A DNA stretch of 64,000 bases from Cytophagales bacterium (GCA_013298025.1 JAAFJE010000007.1:156719-220718); one strand, 5' to 3'; positions 27,816 to 37,326 are shown, counted from the first letter of the stretch. Program-made: numbers and translations. The notes: a model not told the origin generated them from the sequence alone.

Positions 27816-28652
27816 ATGAAAAACCTAAGTTTATACCTTTTAGCCTGCATCGGCTTACTGGCAAGCTGTTCGCCTAAAAACAAAAAAGAAAACGACCAAG
27901 CAAGCACTCAAGCAGCCCTTCCCTACGATTTGAGCCAGCCTACCGAAAAATACAAAATGCCTCATCATTTAGAGGAAATTTCGGGCTTATCGTATTATAA
28001 AGGCAAGCAATTGGCGTGCATCAACGACGAAAAAGGCGTGGTGTATTTCTACGATTACCAACAAAAAAACGTAGCCAATGAAGTGAAATTTGGCAAAACT
28101 GGCGACTATGAAGGCGTAGAAGTAGTAGGAGATGAAATATTCGTTTTGCAAAGCAATGGCATTATCAATACTTTTAAAATCGAAGAACCCTACGAACGCA
28201 AAATAGATTGTAGTTCGCCCGACGTAAAAGAATACGAAGGCTTGAGCTACGACCCCCAACGTCAAATGCTCCTACTGGCAGCCAAACAACGCATCAAAGA
28301 CCGTGACGACGTAAAAATGATTTATGGCTACAGCCTGCCCAACAAAAGCCTTTTCAAATACATGGGCATTCCAGAATCGCAGGTAGCCGACGAGTCGGGC
28401 AACAAAGTTTTTATGCCTTCGGGCATTGCCGTCAATCCCGAAAACCGAGATGTATATATTTTGGCAGCCCAAGGACATAAACTATTGGTAGTTGCCAAAG
28501 GAGGCATCAAAAAAGCCCTCATCAAGCTCGACCCAAGCATTTTTAAGCAACCCGAAGGCATTTGTTTTGCTCCTGATGGTACGCTATTTATTGCCTCCGA
28601 AGGCGACGGCAAAGCAGGCTATATCTTACGTTTTCAGAAGAAGAGCGAGTAA
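27816..28652 (+). CDS. SdiA-regulated-domain lipoprotein (beta-propeller)
   Basis: 278 aa with lipoprotein signal MKNLSLYLLACIGLLASCSPK. Repeats of beta-propeller type include HLEEISGLSYYKGKQLACIND, DYEGVEVVGDEIFVLQSNG and PEGICFAPDGTLFIASEG. They match the SdiA-regulated family (YjiK), related to SMP-30/NHL propellers. The family has no firm biochemical function; lactonase- or phytase-like activity has been proposed for relatives. It is probably co-transcribed with the SelW-like gene 14 nt upstream. Confidence 0.85.
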   Translation: MKNLSLYLLACIGLLASCSPKNKKENDQASTQAALPYDLSQPTEKYKMPHHLEEISGLSYYKGKQLACINDEKGVVYFYDYQQKNVANEVKFGKTGDYEGVEVVGDEIFVLQSNGIINTFKIEEPYERKIDCSSPDVKEYEGLSYDPQRQMLLLAAKQRIKDRDDVKMIYGYSLPNKSLFKYMGIPESQVADESGNKVFMPSGIAVNPENRDVYILAAQGHKLLVVAKGGIKKALIKLDPSIFKQPEGICFAPDGTLFIASEGDGKAGYILRFQKKSE

Positions 28653-28772
28653 TTACGGTCGTTGGGGGAAAAAATAAAGAAGAAGCTCTATTTTTTATCC
28701 ACCTTCACAAGGTTTTTTCGTTTTTATACAAAAAAATCTCTTACAAATTCTATTCACAAACCTTTTTATAAG

Positions 28773-29291
28773 ATGAAACAGTTACTTTTTTTAGTCCTTT
28801 TCTGTGTGGTATCTGTTGTGGCAAACGCACAACACCAAGCCGAAGACAAATCGAAACGCCCTTCGCCTCCTGCCGTGGCCACAGCTACTATCAATGGAAC
28901 TACCCTTACCATCAACTACAGCCAACCAGCCGTAAAAGGACGTAACGTATGGGCTGGCGACTTAGCTCCTTATGGCAAAGTATGGCGTACTGGTGCCAAC
29001 GAAGCTACAACTTTTGAAGTAAGCAAAGAGGTAAGCGTTGAAGGTAAAACATTGAAAGCAGGCAAATATGCCCTTTTCTCAGTTCCTGGCGAGAAAGAAT
29101 GGGTAATCATTTTCAATGCAAAAGCGAATCAATGGGGTGCGTACAACTACAAAGAAGCCGACGACGTGCTACGAGTAACGGTGCCAGCATCAACAGGCGA
29201 TTTTACAGAAAGATTTACCATCACCGCCAACAACGACGGTACTGTAAAACTAGCTTGGGATAAAACAGTGGTGGTGTTTAAGGTGAAGTAA
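28773..29291 (+). CDS. DUF2911 secreted protein
   Basis: 172 aa from MKQLLFLVLFCVVSVVANAQ (ATG at 28773); the frame opens 37 codons earlier, before the signal peptide. The DUF2911 core includes INYSQPAVKGRNVW, YGKVWRTGANEATTFE and LKAGKYALFSVPGEKEWVIIFN. The family is common in Bacteroidota, probably periplasmic and of unknown function. A paralogue lies at 46897-47451. It ends at a terminator at 29367. Confidence 0.9.
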   Translation: MKQLLFLVLFCVVSVVANAQHQAEDKSKRPSPPAVATATINGTTLTINYSQPAVKGRNVWAGDLAPYGKVWRTGANEATTFEVSKEVSVEGKTLKAGKYALFSVPGEKEWVIIFNAKANQWGAYNYKEADDVLRVTVPASTGDFTERFTITANNDGTVKLAWDKTVVVFKVK

Positions 29292-29366
29292 AATATAGCA
29301 AAGTTTGCCTACGCATTCATCTTGAGTTAGCCATTTTTACAAAAATTGCCTATTGCTTTTGCTTAG

Positions 29367-29394
29367 AAAAAGGGGGAAATTTCCCCCTTTTTTT
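29367..29394 (+). terminator. Hairpin terminator of the DUF2911 gene
   Basis: AAAAAGGGGGAAA at 29367-29379 is followed at once by its complement at 29380-29392. It folds with a small AT loop and runs into seven T residues. It separates the DUF2911 gene from the TlpA-like gene. Confidence 0.85.
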
Positions 29395-29425
29395 GTGGAT
29401 ACTACATATTTGAAAAGTACTTTTG
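29392..29425 (+). promoter_or_regulatory. Putative promoter of the TlpA-DUF3738 gene
   Basis: TTTG at 29392-29395 and TACTTTTG at 29418-29425 are separated by 22 nt, near the Bacteroidota consensus. The start codon at 29455 would follow a short leader of about 24 nt. Confidence 0.5.
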
Positions 29426-29454
29426 TCTTTCCAATATATTTCGACACTAACCCC

Positions 29455-30678
29455 ATGAAAAAATTACTCTTTCTTTCTCTCTGCTTTGGTGTTTTGAATG
29501 GCTTTGGACAAACCTTCACCGCCCAAATCGACCCGCCGGCGATGGGGAAGGTGTGTCCTAATTTTACGGCTACGCTCATGGGCTTGGGGCAGTCGCCCGA
29601 CCGCCAAGTGAGCCTTGCTTCGCTGCGAGGACAAGTAGTAATTCTCGACTTTTGGGCTACTTATTGTGGGCCTTGTATTCCGTCGTTGAGTCACTTGGAC
29701 AAACTCCAAAAACAGTTTGGCAATGCCCTTGCAGTGCTTGCTATTTCCGACGAAAAAAGGACAACTATCGAGGCTTTTGTACAAAAGCGAAACCTTAGCT
29801 CACTGCATACCGTATGGGATTCGACGAGGGTGCTCAACGAGCTTTTTTTTCATCACTTTATTCCTCACACGGTGGTTATCGACAAAAATGGCGTAGTTCG
29901 GGCTTTTACGACTCCCGATGAACTAGACGAAGACATTATTGCCAAATTGGTAAAAAATCAACCCGTAAACATTGCCCTCAAGCCCGAATTACAGCCGACA
30001 CAAGCAGCCAAAAACAAAGGACAAACAGGACAAAAAACCATAGCAACTCCCAACCAAACCGCCCAAGTACAACTTTCTTTTACGGGCTTTCAGGCAGGAA
30101 AGGAAAGTAGTTTTCAGAAAATTTCGCCTTACGAATACCTTTTTACCAATTGTTCGTTGGTTTTGATTTACCAAGTGCTTTACGAGCAACGAGAAAACCG
30201 CCTCGTGCTACAAGCCGATAGCAGCAAATACCTCGACAATCCTCCATTGTATTGCTTGCACGTCCGAGTGCCTGAGTCGTCGGCACAAGAGGCATCGGCA
30301 GCCGCCCTTGCCTATTTGGCTCAAAAGGCGAGCCTCAAAGCCATGCCCATCAAGGCGGCTCGACAAAGCTTGGTGTTGGCACGGCTCGACAGCACTTTGC
30401 GAAGTGTCAATGCAGCCTCGTATGTTGCCGACAAAGGGTTTGTGCTACGAGATTTAATCAATTATATAGAAAGCAATGCCCATTTAATCAATTATTTGCC
30501 CGTTGTAAACCAAACAAGCCTTGCCGATAGCGTGTTGATAGACCTAGATTGGTTTCAGAACAGTTCTTTAGAATTAAAACAAAAATTAGAAACACTAGGA
30601 TTAAAAGCAGAAGAACGAGTAGTTGAGTTGCCTTGTTTACTCTTATATGAAGAGAAAAAAGTACGGAAAGACGGATAA
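29455..30678 (+). CDS. TlpA-like thioredoxin fused to a DUF3738-like domain
   Basis: 407 aa from MKKLLFLSLCFGVLNGFGQ, a signal peptide (ATG at 29455). The frame is open 34 codons further up across the terminator, which I reject. An AhpC/TSA-TlpA domain at about 30-165 has the active site FWATYCGPCIPSL and the cis-Pro region HFIPHTVVID. A Gln/Thr/Ala linker follows. The rest (about 215-400) ends with LPVVNQTSLADSVLIDLDWF and LKQKLETLGLKAEERVVELP, resembling the end of DUF3738 (TIGR03435) domains. It is a periplasmic disulfide exchange protein with an unknown client or target. Confidence 0.78.
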   Translation: MKKLLFLSLCFGVLNGFGQTFTAQIDPPAMGKVCPNFTATLMGLGQSPDRQVSLASLRGQVVILDFWATYCGPCIPSLSHLDKLQKQFGNALAVLAISDEKRTTIEAFVQKRNLSSLHTVWDSTRVLNELFFHHFIPHTVVIDKNGVVRAFTTPDELDEDIIAKLVKNQPVNIALKPELQPTQAAKNKGQTGQKTIATPNQTAQVQLSFTGFQAGKESSFQKISPYEYLFTNCSLVLIYQVLYEQRENRLVLQADSSKYLDNPPLYCLHVRVPESSAQEASAAALAYLAQKASLKAMPIKAARQSLVLARLDSTLRSVNAASYVADKGFVLRDLINYIESNAHLINYLPVVNQTSLADSVLIDLDWFQNSSLELKQKLETLGLKAEERVVELPCLLLYEEKKVRKDG

Positions 30679-31017
30679 GAACAGTTTATTGCGTATAAAG
30701 TTGTACTTTTGCCTACTTTTTGATAAAAGCATCAGGAAAAGCCTTCAAAGGTAAGTATCGTAGGCATTTGAAGCGTTGTTGGGTGTGTAAGAATCGTTTT
30801 AGTTGTACAAAAAGGTGAACGCTTGAGGTCAAAAATAGGCGTTAAAAACCTATTTCGCACAAATAAGTATCCAATTTTGGATTTTAGATAGATTGTTTAG
30901 TAAAAAAATCTATTTACAGCGAATATTTTGCAAGCTAAATACGAAATTCGCACTCGAAAATCCGAAATGATTTTTTATCTTTACCACGAAAATAATCAAA
31001 TTATTTACCTAAAAAAT
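30679..31017. other. Intergenic region, 339 bp
   Basis: No coding frame. It has short internal repeats such as AAGCGTT and two copies of CCTAttt-type sequence but no clear hairpin with a U-run. Nothing assigned. An upstream in-frame extension of the response regulator (30928-31017) has no receiver homology. Confidence 0.4.
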
Positions 31018-31386
31018 ATGAAGAAAGTCCTCATCGCTGAAGATAGCTCAGTTATTCAAAACCTTGCGAAAAAGATTTTGGAATTCCAAAACTTTGAAAT
31101 TCATTCTGTGAAAAATGGCCAACAAGTAATGGATGCAATGGATAAAGAAGATTTTGATATTTTATTGCTCGATATAAATATGCCAGTAATGGACGGAATG
31201 GAATGTGCTAGAGCCGTGCGTGCACTTGCCGACAGCACCAAGGCAAATATTCCAATCGTAGCGATTACGGGCAATGCTCGTAACTATACAATGGAGGACT
31301 TCAAATCGGCGGGTTTCAACGATATGTTGGCAAAACCACTCAATTTCGATGCCTTGGTAGCATTGGTTAAGTCGCTTACAGAATAA
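31018..31386 (+). CDS. Single-domain response regulator (CheY-like)
   Basis: 122 aa from MKKVLIAEDSSVIQNLA (ATG at 31018). Receiver features are AEDSS at the acidic pocket, the phospho-Asp in ILLLDINMPVMDGM near 51, PIVAITGNA, and the Lys in DMLAKPLNFD near 104. There is no output domain, so it acts as a shuttle or by protein contact. No kinase gene is adjacent. The gene ends at a long hairpin terminator. Confidence 0.93.
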   Translation: MKKVLIAEDSSVIQNLAKKILEFQNFEIHSVKNGQQVMDAMDKEDFDILLLDINMPVMDGMECARAVRALADSTKANIPIVAITGNARNYTMEDFKSAGFNDMLAKPLNFDALVALVKSLTE

Positions 31387-31410
31387 CAATTATCATTTTA
31401 TAAGTAAATG

Positions 31411-31454
31411 ATTTCAGGCAAAAAAGTGTAATGTCTTACTTTTTTGCCTGAAAT
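31411..31454 (+). terminator. Hairpin terminator of the CheY-like gene
   Basis: 17-bp perfect stem, ATTTCAGGCAAAAAAGT at 31411-31427 with 31438-31454, 10-nt loop. The A6/T6 core of the arms makes it active mainly as a stable hairpin; TGTTG follows. Confidence 0.7.
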
Positions 31455-31518
31455 TGTTGTATTTACTTGAGGGCAGTTTTGGCTCTCTTATTGTATTATC
31501 CCGTCGCTGAAGTGCTTT

Positions 31519-32280
31519 ATGAAAATTACCTTTCTTGGTACGGGGACTTCCCAAGGAGTGCCTGTCATTGCTTGTAATTGTGAGGTTTGTCGTTCGTTAG
31601 ATTACCGTGACAAGCGTCTGAGGGTAGCCGTTCATATAGCCACAGAAGGCAAAAGTTTGGTGATAGACGCTGGCCCCGATTTTCGCCAACAGATGCTACG
31701 GGCACGCATCCATACACTCGATGCCGTTATTTTTACGCACGAACACAAAGACCATACGGCTGGATTAGACGACGTAAGGGCCTATAATTTTCACCAAAAA
31801 AGAGATATGCCTGTGTATGGTCGTTTGCAGGTATTAGACCAAATCAAGCGGGAATTTGCCTACGCTTTTGCCGAAATTCGCTACCCAGGCATTCCTCAAA
31901 TCAGCCTTTTTCCCATTACTAATCAAGCATTTAACATCGACGGTGTTGCTATTACGCCCATCGAAGTACTGCATTATAAGCTTCCCGTTTTTGGCTACAG
32001 AATTGGCGACTTTACTTATATTACCGATGTGAATTTTATTTCGGAAGAAGAAAAACAAAAACTCAAAGGTTCTAAAGTATTGGTGATTGGTGCTTTGCAA
32101 AAAGAGAAGCATTTATCTCATTTTACGCTATCGGAAGCCCTGCAACTGATAGAAGAAATTGCCCCTACAAAAGCATACCTGACGCACATCAGTCACCGCA
32201 TGGGCTTGCATCGCTTGGTAGAAGAAGAACTTCCTGCCAATGTTCATTTGGCTTATGATGGACTGACGATAGAGTTGTGA
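31519..32280 (+). CDS. MBL-fold metallo-hydrolase, PhnP-like
   Basis: 253 aa. It starts MKITFLGTGTSQGVPVIACNC, with CNCEVCRS giving the Cys pair typical of PhnP-like proteins. The metal site THEHKDHTAGLDD lies near residue 75, and VIDAGPDFRQQ before it. Later residues include ITDVNF and YLTHISHRMG. Relatives are phosphodiesterases (PhnP acts on cyclic ribose phosphate) and tRNase Z-like enzymes. The substrate here is not known. The DUF502 gene follows on the same strand. Confidence 0.88.
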   Translation: MKITFLGTGTSQGVPVIACNCEVCRSLDYRDKRLRVAVHIATEGKSLVIDAGPDFRQQMLRARIHTLDAVIFTHEHKDHTAGLDDVRAYNFHQKRDMPVYGRLQVLDQIKREFAYAFAEIRYPGIPQISLFPITNQAFNIDGVAITPIEVLHYKLPVFGYRIGDFTYITDVNFISEEEKQKLKGSKVLVIGALQKEKHLSHFTLSEALQLIEEIAPTKAYLTHISHRMGLHRLVEEELPANVHLAYDGLTIEL

Positions 32281-32362
32281 GCCAGGGAAGTATGCTAGGC
32301 AAGAAAAATAAAACATCCGAACTGATTATTATTTTTAATTCAAGTAAAACCTTTCTCGCAAA

Positions 32363-32953
32363 ATGTCGTTTACCTATAAGAAAATAGCAGCCAAACTCTT
32401 TAATTATTTTATTAAAGGTATGTTGTTACTTGCCCCTGTAAGTATCACGTGCTATATCATCATCAAGATTCTGTATTCGCTCGACGACATCTTTTATTTT
32501 CATTTTAGAGGCTTAGGCTTGTTGGTGTCGTTGGCTGTAATCATGTTGGTCGGCTTTATCGGAACAACCTTTATTGCAGTGCCTGTTTTTCGCCTGTTTG
32601 AAGGAGGGCTTTCGCATTTGCCTTTGGTAAGGCTTATTTATTTTTCACTCAAAGACCTTGTACAGGCTTTTGTAGGCGATAAAAAGAAATTTAGCCACCC
32701 TGTTATGTTTCTGCTGAACCCCGATAGCGGCGTGCGTAAAATAGGGTTTATCACCCAAGCCGATGCTAGTTTTTTAGACATTGAGGGCTATGTATTAGTG
32801 TATTGTCCACATTCGTATGCCTTTTCGGGCGAGGTGTTGGTTGTACCCAAAGCACATATTACGCCACTCAATATTCCATCGTCTGATGTAATGAAAATGA
32901 TTATTTCAGGTGGCATTTCTTTGACCCAAGATACCGAAGGCGACAAAAAATAA
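32363..32953 (+). CDS. DUF502 family membrane protein
   Basis: 196 aa with two N-terminal membrane segments (YFIKGMLLLAPVSITCYIIIKIL and GLGLLVSLAVIMLVGFIGTTFIAV) and a soluble C-terminal part with YCPHSYAFSGEVLVVPKAHITPL. This fits DUF502, a widespread inner-membrane family of unknown function. The following glutamate synthase-like gene starts 62 bp downstream. Confidence 0.88.
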   Translation: MSFTYKKIAAKLFNYFIKGMLLLAPVSITCYIIIKILYSLDDIFYFHFRGLGLLVSLAVIMLVGFIGTTFIAVPVFRLFEGGLSHLPLVRLIYFSLKDLVQAFVGDKKKFSHPVMFLLNPDSGVRKIGFITQADASFLDIEGYVLVYCPHSYAFSGEVLVVPKAHITPLNIPSSDVMKMIISGGISLTQDTEGDKK

Positions 32954-33015
32954 GCACCTGTACACAATATTAAACCACATCTCAACTATTCTTATTTTGA
33001 ACAAAAACAATTGCT

Positions 33016-34563
33016 ATGGAAAATCAAACCTTCAATTACTGGCTGTTAATACCTATTGCCTTGGTTTTATTGGCACTTCGAGACATCCTTCAACGACGAC
33101 ACACCATCCAGCACAACTTTCCTGTGGTAGGACACATTCGGTATTTGCTAGAAAAAATTGGCCCTGAATTACGGCAATACATTGTGGCCAACAACCGAGA
33201 AGAATTGCCTTTCAACCGTGGCGAAAGGGCTTGGATTTATGCTTCTTCCAAAAAAGAAAACAATTTGCAAGGCTTTGGGTCTGACCAAGATTTTTCGTCG
33301 GTAGGTTATATTTTTATTAAACACGCCATGTTGGGCTATAAATTACCAGCCGCACACCCCAATCTCAAAGACCCCAGTGCTGTGCCCTGTGCCAAAACCA
33401 TTGGCGAATATCACCAACGCAAGCGTCCTTATAAGCCTTTTTCTATTGTAAATATTTCGGGCATGAGCTACGGCTCGCTTTCGGCAAAAGCCATCGAATC
33501 GCTGAACGTAGGGGCAAAAAAATTTGGTTGCTATCACAATACAGGCGAAGGCTCGTTGTCGCCCTATCACCAATTAGGCGCCGATGTGGTACTCAATATT
33601 GGTACAGCGTATTTTGGTGTAAGAGATGATGAAGGGAATTTTTCGATAGATAAATTGGTAAAAATGAGCCAAGAAAATCCCTGTTTACGTGCCATCGAAC
33701 TCAAACTTTCGCAAGGAGCAAAACCCGGCAAAGGAGGCGTGTTGCCTGCTTCAAAAATTACCCCAGAAATTGCCGCCATCAGGCATATTCCTCAAGGCAA
33801 AGATGTGATTTCTCCGGCTTTTCACTCGGCATTTTCCACCATTCCTGAAATGGTAGAATTTATTGAATTAATGGCAGAAAAAACAGGCTTACCTGTAGGC
33901 ATCAAGTCGGCGGTAGGTAAAACCGAAATGTGGGAAGAATTGGCGAAATACATGGTCAAAACGGGTAAAGGCCCCGACTTTATCACCATCGACGGCGGCG
34001 AAGGCGGTACGGGAGCAGCCCCTCATGCTTTTGCCGACCACGTGTCGTTGCCTTTCAATTTTGCTTTTTCAAAAGTGTATAAAATCTTTCAACGCTACGA
34101 TTTGGCCGATAAAATTGTATTCATTGGCTCGGGCAAATTGGGCTTTCCCGATAAGGCACTTATGGCGTTTGCAATGGGCTGCGATTTGATAAATGTAGCC
34201 AGAGAAGCCATGATGTCTATTGGTTGCATTCAGGCACAAGTATGCCATACCAATCGTTGTCCGACGGGCATTGCTACCTCTAGCCAATGGCTTCAAGCAG
34301 GCGTTGACCCTACTCTCAAAAGCGAGCGTTTTTATAATTATGTAAAAACATTGAATAAGGAAATCCTAGAAATTGCCCACGCTTGTGGCTACGAACATCC
34401 TGCTCAAATGACCATGAAAGACGTAGATATGGCGATGGGCGACAATAACAAAACGCAATCGTTGTCCAACACTTTTGGCTATGACAAAACACCTGTGCCA
34501 TTTAAAGGCGTAAATGCCCTGTTGCAAAGCCCTTATTTGGGTGGAGGAAAGGCGGTTTCTTAA
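33016..34563 (+). CDS. FMN-binding glutamate synthase family protein
   Basis: 515 aa. An N-terminal membrane segment (YWLLIPIALVLLALRDIL) is followed by the GltB central/FMN domain: FSIVNISGMSYGSLSAKAIESLN, NTGEGSLSPYH, FITIDGGEGGTGAAP and the cluster CHTNRCPTGIATSSQ. In full glutamate synthase this domain turns 2-oxoglutarate and ammonia into glutamate. Stand-alone membrane-anchored members lack the amidotransferase domain, and their reaction is not established. Confidence 0.9.
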   Translation: MENQTFNYWLLIPIALVLLALRDILQRRHTIQHNFPVVGHIRYLLEKIGPELRQYIVANNREELPFNRGERAWIYASSKKENNLQGFGSDQDFSSVGYIFIKHAMLGYKLPAAHPNLKDPSAVPCAKTIGEYHQRKRPYKPFSIVNISGMSYGSLSAKAIESLNVGAKKFGCYHNTGEGSLSPYHQLGADVVLNIGTAYFGVRDDEGNFSIDKLVKMSQENPCLRAIELKLSQGAKPGKGGVLPASKITPEIAAIRHIPQGKDVISPAFHSAFSTIPEMVEFIELMAEKTGLPVGIKSAVGKTEMWEELAKYMVKTGKGPDFITIDGGEGGTGAAPHAFADHVSLPFNFAFSKVYKIFQRYDLADKIVFIGSGKLGFPDKALMAFAMGCDLINVAREAMMSIGCIQAQVCHTNRCPTGIATSSQWLQAGVDPTLKSERFYNYVKTLNKEILEIAHACGYEHPAQMTMKDVDMAMGDNNKTQSLSNTFGYDKTPVPFKGVNALLQSPYLGGGKAVS

Positions 34564-34704
34564 CCTAGGATAAGAAGGATAGAATTTTGTTGATTGCTTC
34601 TTGGGTATTACGATTTTCAGTAATTTTTCTTATATTTTTGTACCATATTGCCCCTGAGTACTTAGCCACGATTCATTGCTTAATCAATCGTAACACAGCA
34701 CTAT

Positions 34705-35274
34705 ATGCACAAACTTATTGAAGACGTAGTTTTACAGTTTGTCCCTGATTTTTCACGAGAAGAATTAGATGTCATCAAAACAAAATTCTATCCTAAATCT
34801 TTGCAAAAAAACGAACATTTAGTTCATGTCGGAGAAATCGCCTCAGAAGTAGTTTTTATTAAAAAAGGATTAATGCGTAACTATGTGCCACTAGCCAAAG
34901 GACAAGTGACCAATTACTTTGCAGAAGAACGAACTTTCAATACTTCTGCTACAAGCTTTTTTACGCAAATGCCTTCTTACGAAGCAATTCAGGCGATAGA
35001 ACCTTGCGAAATGTTTGCGATTACGCACGACGATTTACAAGAATTGTACCGAACATACCACAACTGGGAACGCTTTGGGCGTTTATTTATTGAAGCATTG
35101 TTGGTCGAGCAAGACCTACGCATTCGTTGGTACGTAGAGCTTTCGGCCAAAGAACGTTATGCGGCTTTTGTCAAGACGTATCCGCATTTGATTCAGCGTG
35201 TACAGCAATACCACATCGCTTCATTCTTGGGCATTACGCCCGAGTCGTTGAGTCGTTTACGCTCTCGAAGTTAG
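34705..35274 (+). CDS. Crp/Fnr family transcriptional regulator
   Basis: 189 aa. A cyclic-nucleotide-binding-type domain at about 20-115 (LQKNEHLVHVGEIASEVVFIKKGLMRNYV, YEAIQAIEPCEMFAIT) is followed by a short C-terminal helix-turn-helix (IASFLGITPESLSRLRSR). It lacks the Fnr cysteines, and the ligand is unknown. This is the frequent short Bacteroidota form. It ends at a hairpin terminator and is next to the methyltransferase gene, without evidence that it controls it. Confidence 0.9.
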   Translation: MHKLIEDVVLQFVPDFSREELDVIKTKFYPKSLQKNEHLVHVGEIASEVVFIKKGLMRNYVPLAKGQVTNYFAEERTFNTSATSFFTQMPSYEAIQAIEPCEMFAITHDDLQELYRTYHNWERFGRLFIEALLVEQDLRIRWYVELSAKERYAAFVKTYPHLIQRVQQYHIASFLGITPESLSRLRSRS

Positions 35275-35276
35275 CG

Positions 35277-35324
35277 TTTTATCCCTCACGTAGCACCTTT
35301 ACAAGTGCTGTGTGAGGGATAAAA
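35277..35324 (+). terminator. Long hairpin terminator of the Crp/Fnr gene
   Basis: TTTTATCCCTCAC at 35277-35289 pairs with 35312-35324, and inside it AGCAC pairs with GTGCT. It starts 2 nt past the stop codon. Confidence 0.8.
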
Positions 35325-35434
35325 TGTATTTAACAGGGTTTAAATAATATACGGCGATTACAATACCAACGAATTGTTACCTTAACAGATGATGTTACTG
35401 GAATTGAGAAAATTGTAAACTACAACCAACCTCA

Positions 35435-37216
35435 ATGATGAAAGTATTTGAAGCAAATATTGCCCATCAGGTTTTAGATTACTTGCATCACAACCTGAAA
35501 AATGTTGTATCTGTGGCGGAGGCAAACCAAAAAATGTACGAAGCATTTGGCTTTATTACTTTTTTTGATAATCTCAACGAATTGCAGACAGTCAAAGAAA
35601 CTGTAGTGCAAAGCATTGTTAAAGAGCAAGATAGAGCCGAATATGGCGATTTTCAAACCAATATAACACTTGCCAATCAAGTGGTTGCTCACCTAAGTAC
35701 AAAAAACATTTCGCCAACCATCGTTGTAGAACCTACTTGTGGAAAAGGTAATTTTATCGTTGCTTGTTTGAAGCAATTCACAGCAATAGAAAAGGTGTTC
35801 GGTATTGAAATTTACAAGCCCTATGTTTGGGAATGCAAATTCAATATCATTCATTTTTATTTGAACAATTCGCTTGAAAAGGATGTAACACGTTCTTTGC
35901 CTGAAATATCAATCGTTCATAGCAGTGTTTTCGATTTTAATTTTAAAAATATTACTAGAGAAAATCCCTCCAAAGAAATTTTAGTGATTGGTAATCCGCC
36001 TTGGGTAACAAATGCAAAATTAGGGAGTTTAAACTCATCAAATCTTCCTAAAAAAACGAACTTCAAAAACCATCATGGGTTGGATGCAATGACAGGCAAA
36101 GGCAACTTTGATATTGCAGAGTACATTACCTTGATGATGATTGAATGCTTTCTGCATCATCAAGGAAGCTTGGCTTTATTGGTCAAAAATACGGTTATTA
36201 AAAACATTGTGTTTGACCAGTTTACCCAAAAATATGCCATTACAGCCATTGAAAAGTATTGTATCGACAGTAAAAAAGAGTTTAATGTGTCGGTGGAAGC
36301 GTCGTTATTTTATTGTAAAATGAAGGCAAAACCTAGCTTCAATTGCGTAGAGTTTGACTTTTATCAGAATACAAATGCAAAACTGACATTTGGTTGGCTG
36401 GCTGATAAGTTTGTTTCTAACCTTGAAATCTATTCCAACACAGAGCAAATAGACGGAAAATGCCCTTTTGAATGGCGACAAGGCATTAAGCATGATTGCT
36501 CGTCTATCATGGAACTTGACAAACAGCACGACCACTTCGTCAATGCACTCAAAGAAGAAATTATCTTAGAAGACGAATTGGTATATGGTCTTTTGAAAAG
36601 CTCTGACCTTAAAAGTACCATTGTGAGCGAAACAAGGAAATATACGATTATAACCCAAAAAAAAGTAGGGCAAGAAACCGATTACATCAAACAAGATTAT
36701 CCGAAAACTTACCAGTATCTGATTGACCATCAAGAAGTATTTCGTTCAAGAAAGTCGAGTATTTATAACAATAAACCTCCGTTTTCTATTTTTGGCATAG
36801 GCGATTATTCGTTTAAACCCTACAAAGTGGCTATTTCTGGGCTTTATAAAACATTTCATTTTTCACTTGTTTTACCACAAAATCACAAGCCTGTTATGCT
36901 CGACGATACTTGTTATATGTTGGGTTTTGACCAATTGCCTTTTGCCGTTTATACCTTGATACTCTTGAATAGTGCAACAACAAAACAGTTTTTACAATCC
37001 ATTACGTTTGCCGATGCCAAACGAACTTTCACGAAAGACGTACTAATGCGTATCAACCTGCTGGTTCTAGCACAAATCACGAAGAAAAATGAATTACAAA
37101 AAGCCTTGAATCTCATCAATGAAATATACCATTTGGAGCTAAGTTTAGACTTATGGGATGATTTTATAAACGAAATGAAACCCATCAAAAGTGAACAAAT
37201 GGCATTGTTTGTTTAA
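35435..37216 (+). CDS. Orphan N6-adenine-specific DNA methyltransferase
   Basis: 593 aa (or 592 from the second Met). Residues about 70-90 read EYGDFQTNITLANQVV, a block seen before the SAM site in many type I/II adenine methylases. Motif I is VVEPTCGKGNFIVACL near 105 and the catalytic motif IV is VIGNPPWVTNA near 187. The C-terminal half (about 290-590) is probably the DNA target recognition part, with GIKHDCSSIMEL and FSIFGIGDYSFKPYK. No restriction endonuclease, specificity subunit or helicase lies beside it, so it is an orphan or a remnant. It looks more AT-rich than the housekeeping genes around it. Confidence 0.85.
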   Translation: MMKVFEANIAHQVLDYLHHNLKNVVSVAEANQKMYEAFGFITFFDNLNELQTVKETVVQSIVKEQDRAEYGDFQTNITLANQVVAHLSTKNISPTIVVEPTCGKGNFIVACLKQFTAIEKVFGIEIYKPYVWECKFNIIHFYLNNSLEKDVTRSLPEISIVHSSVFDFNFKNITRENPSKEILVIGNPPWVTNAKLGSLNSSNLPKKTNFKNHHGLDAMTGKGNFDIAEYITLMMIECFLHHQGSLALLVKNTVIKNIVFDQFTQKYAITAIEKYCIDSKKEFNVSVEASLFYCKMKAKPSFNCVEFDFYQNTNAKLTFGWLADKFVSNLEIYSNTEQIDGKCPFEWRQGIKHDCSSIMELDKQHDHFVNALKEEIILEDELVYGLLKSSDLKSTIVSETRKYTIITQKKVGQETDYIKQDYPKTYQYLIDHQEVFRSRKSSIYNNKPPFSIFGIGDYSFKPYKVAISGLYKTFHFSLVLPQNHKPVMLDDTCYMLGFDQLPFAVYTLILLNSATTKQFLQSITFADAKRTFTKDVLMRINLLVLAQITKKNELQKALNLINEIYHLELSLDLWDDFINEMKPIKSEQMALFV

Positions 37217-37326
37217 CTGCCCACCAACATTCATAGAAGCGTTGGAATACAGGTAAAAAGTTCATTCTTCTCCTTGCCAGTCAGAATTGCTAGATAACAC
37301 TTGGTTTTTGAATGAAATTTTAACGC

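Noticed and set aside
29353..29454. N-terminal extension of the TlpA-like protein
   Set aside because: It would translate the terminator stem; the ATG at 29455 gives a proper signal peptide.
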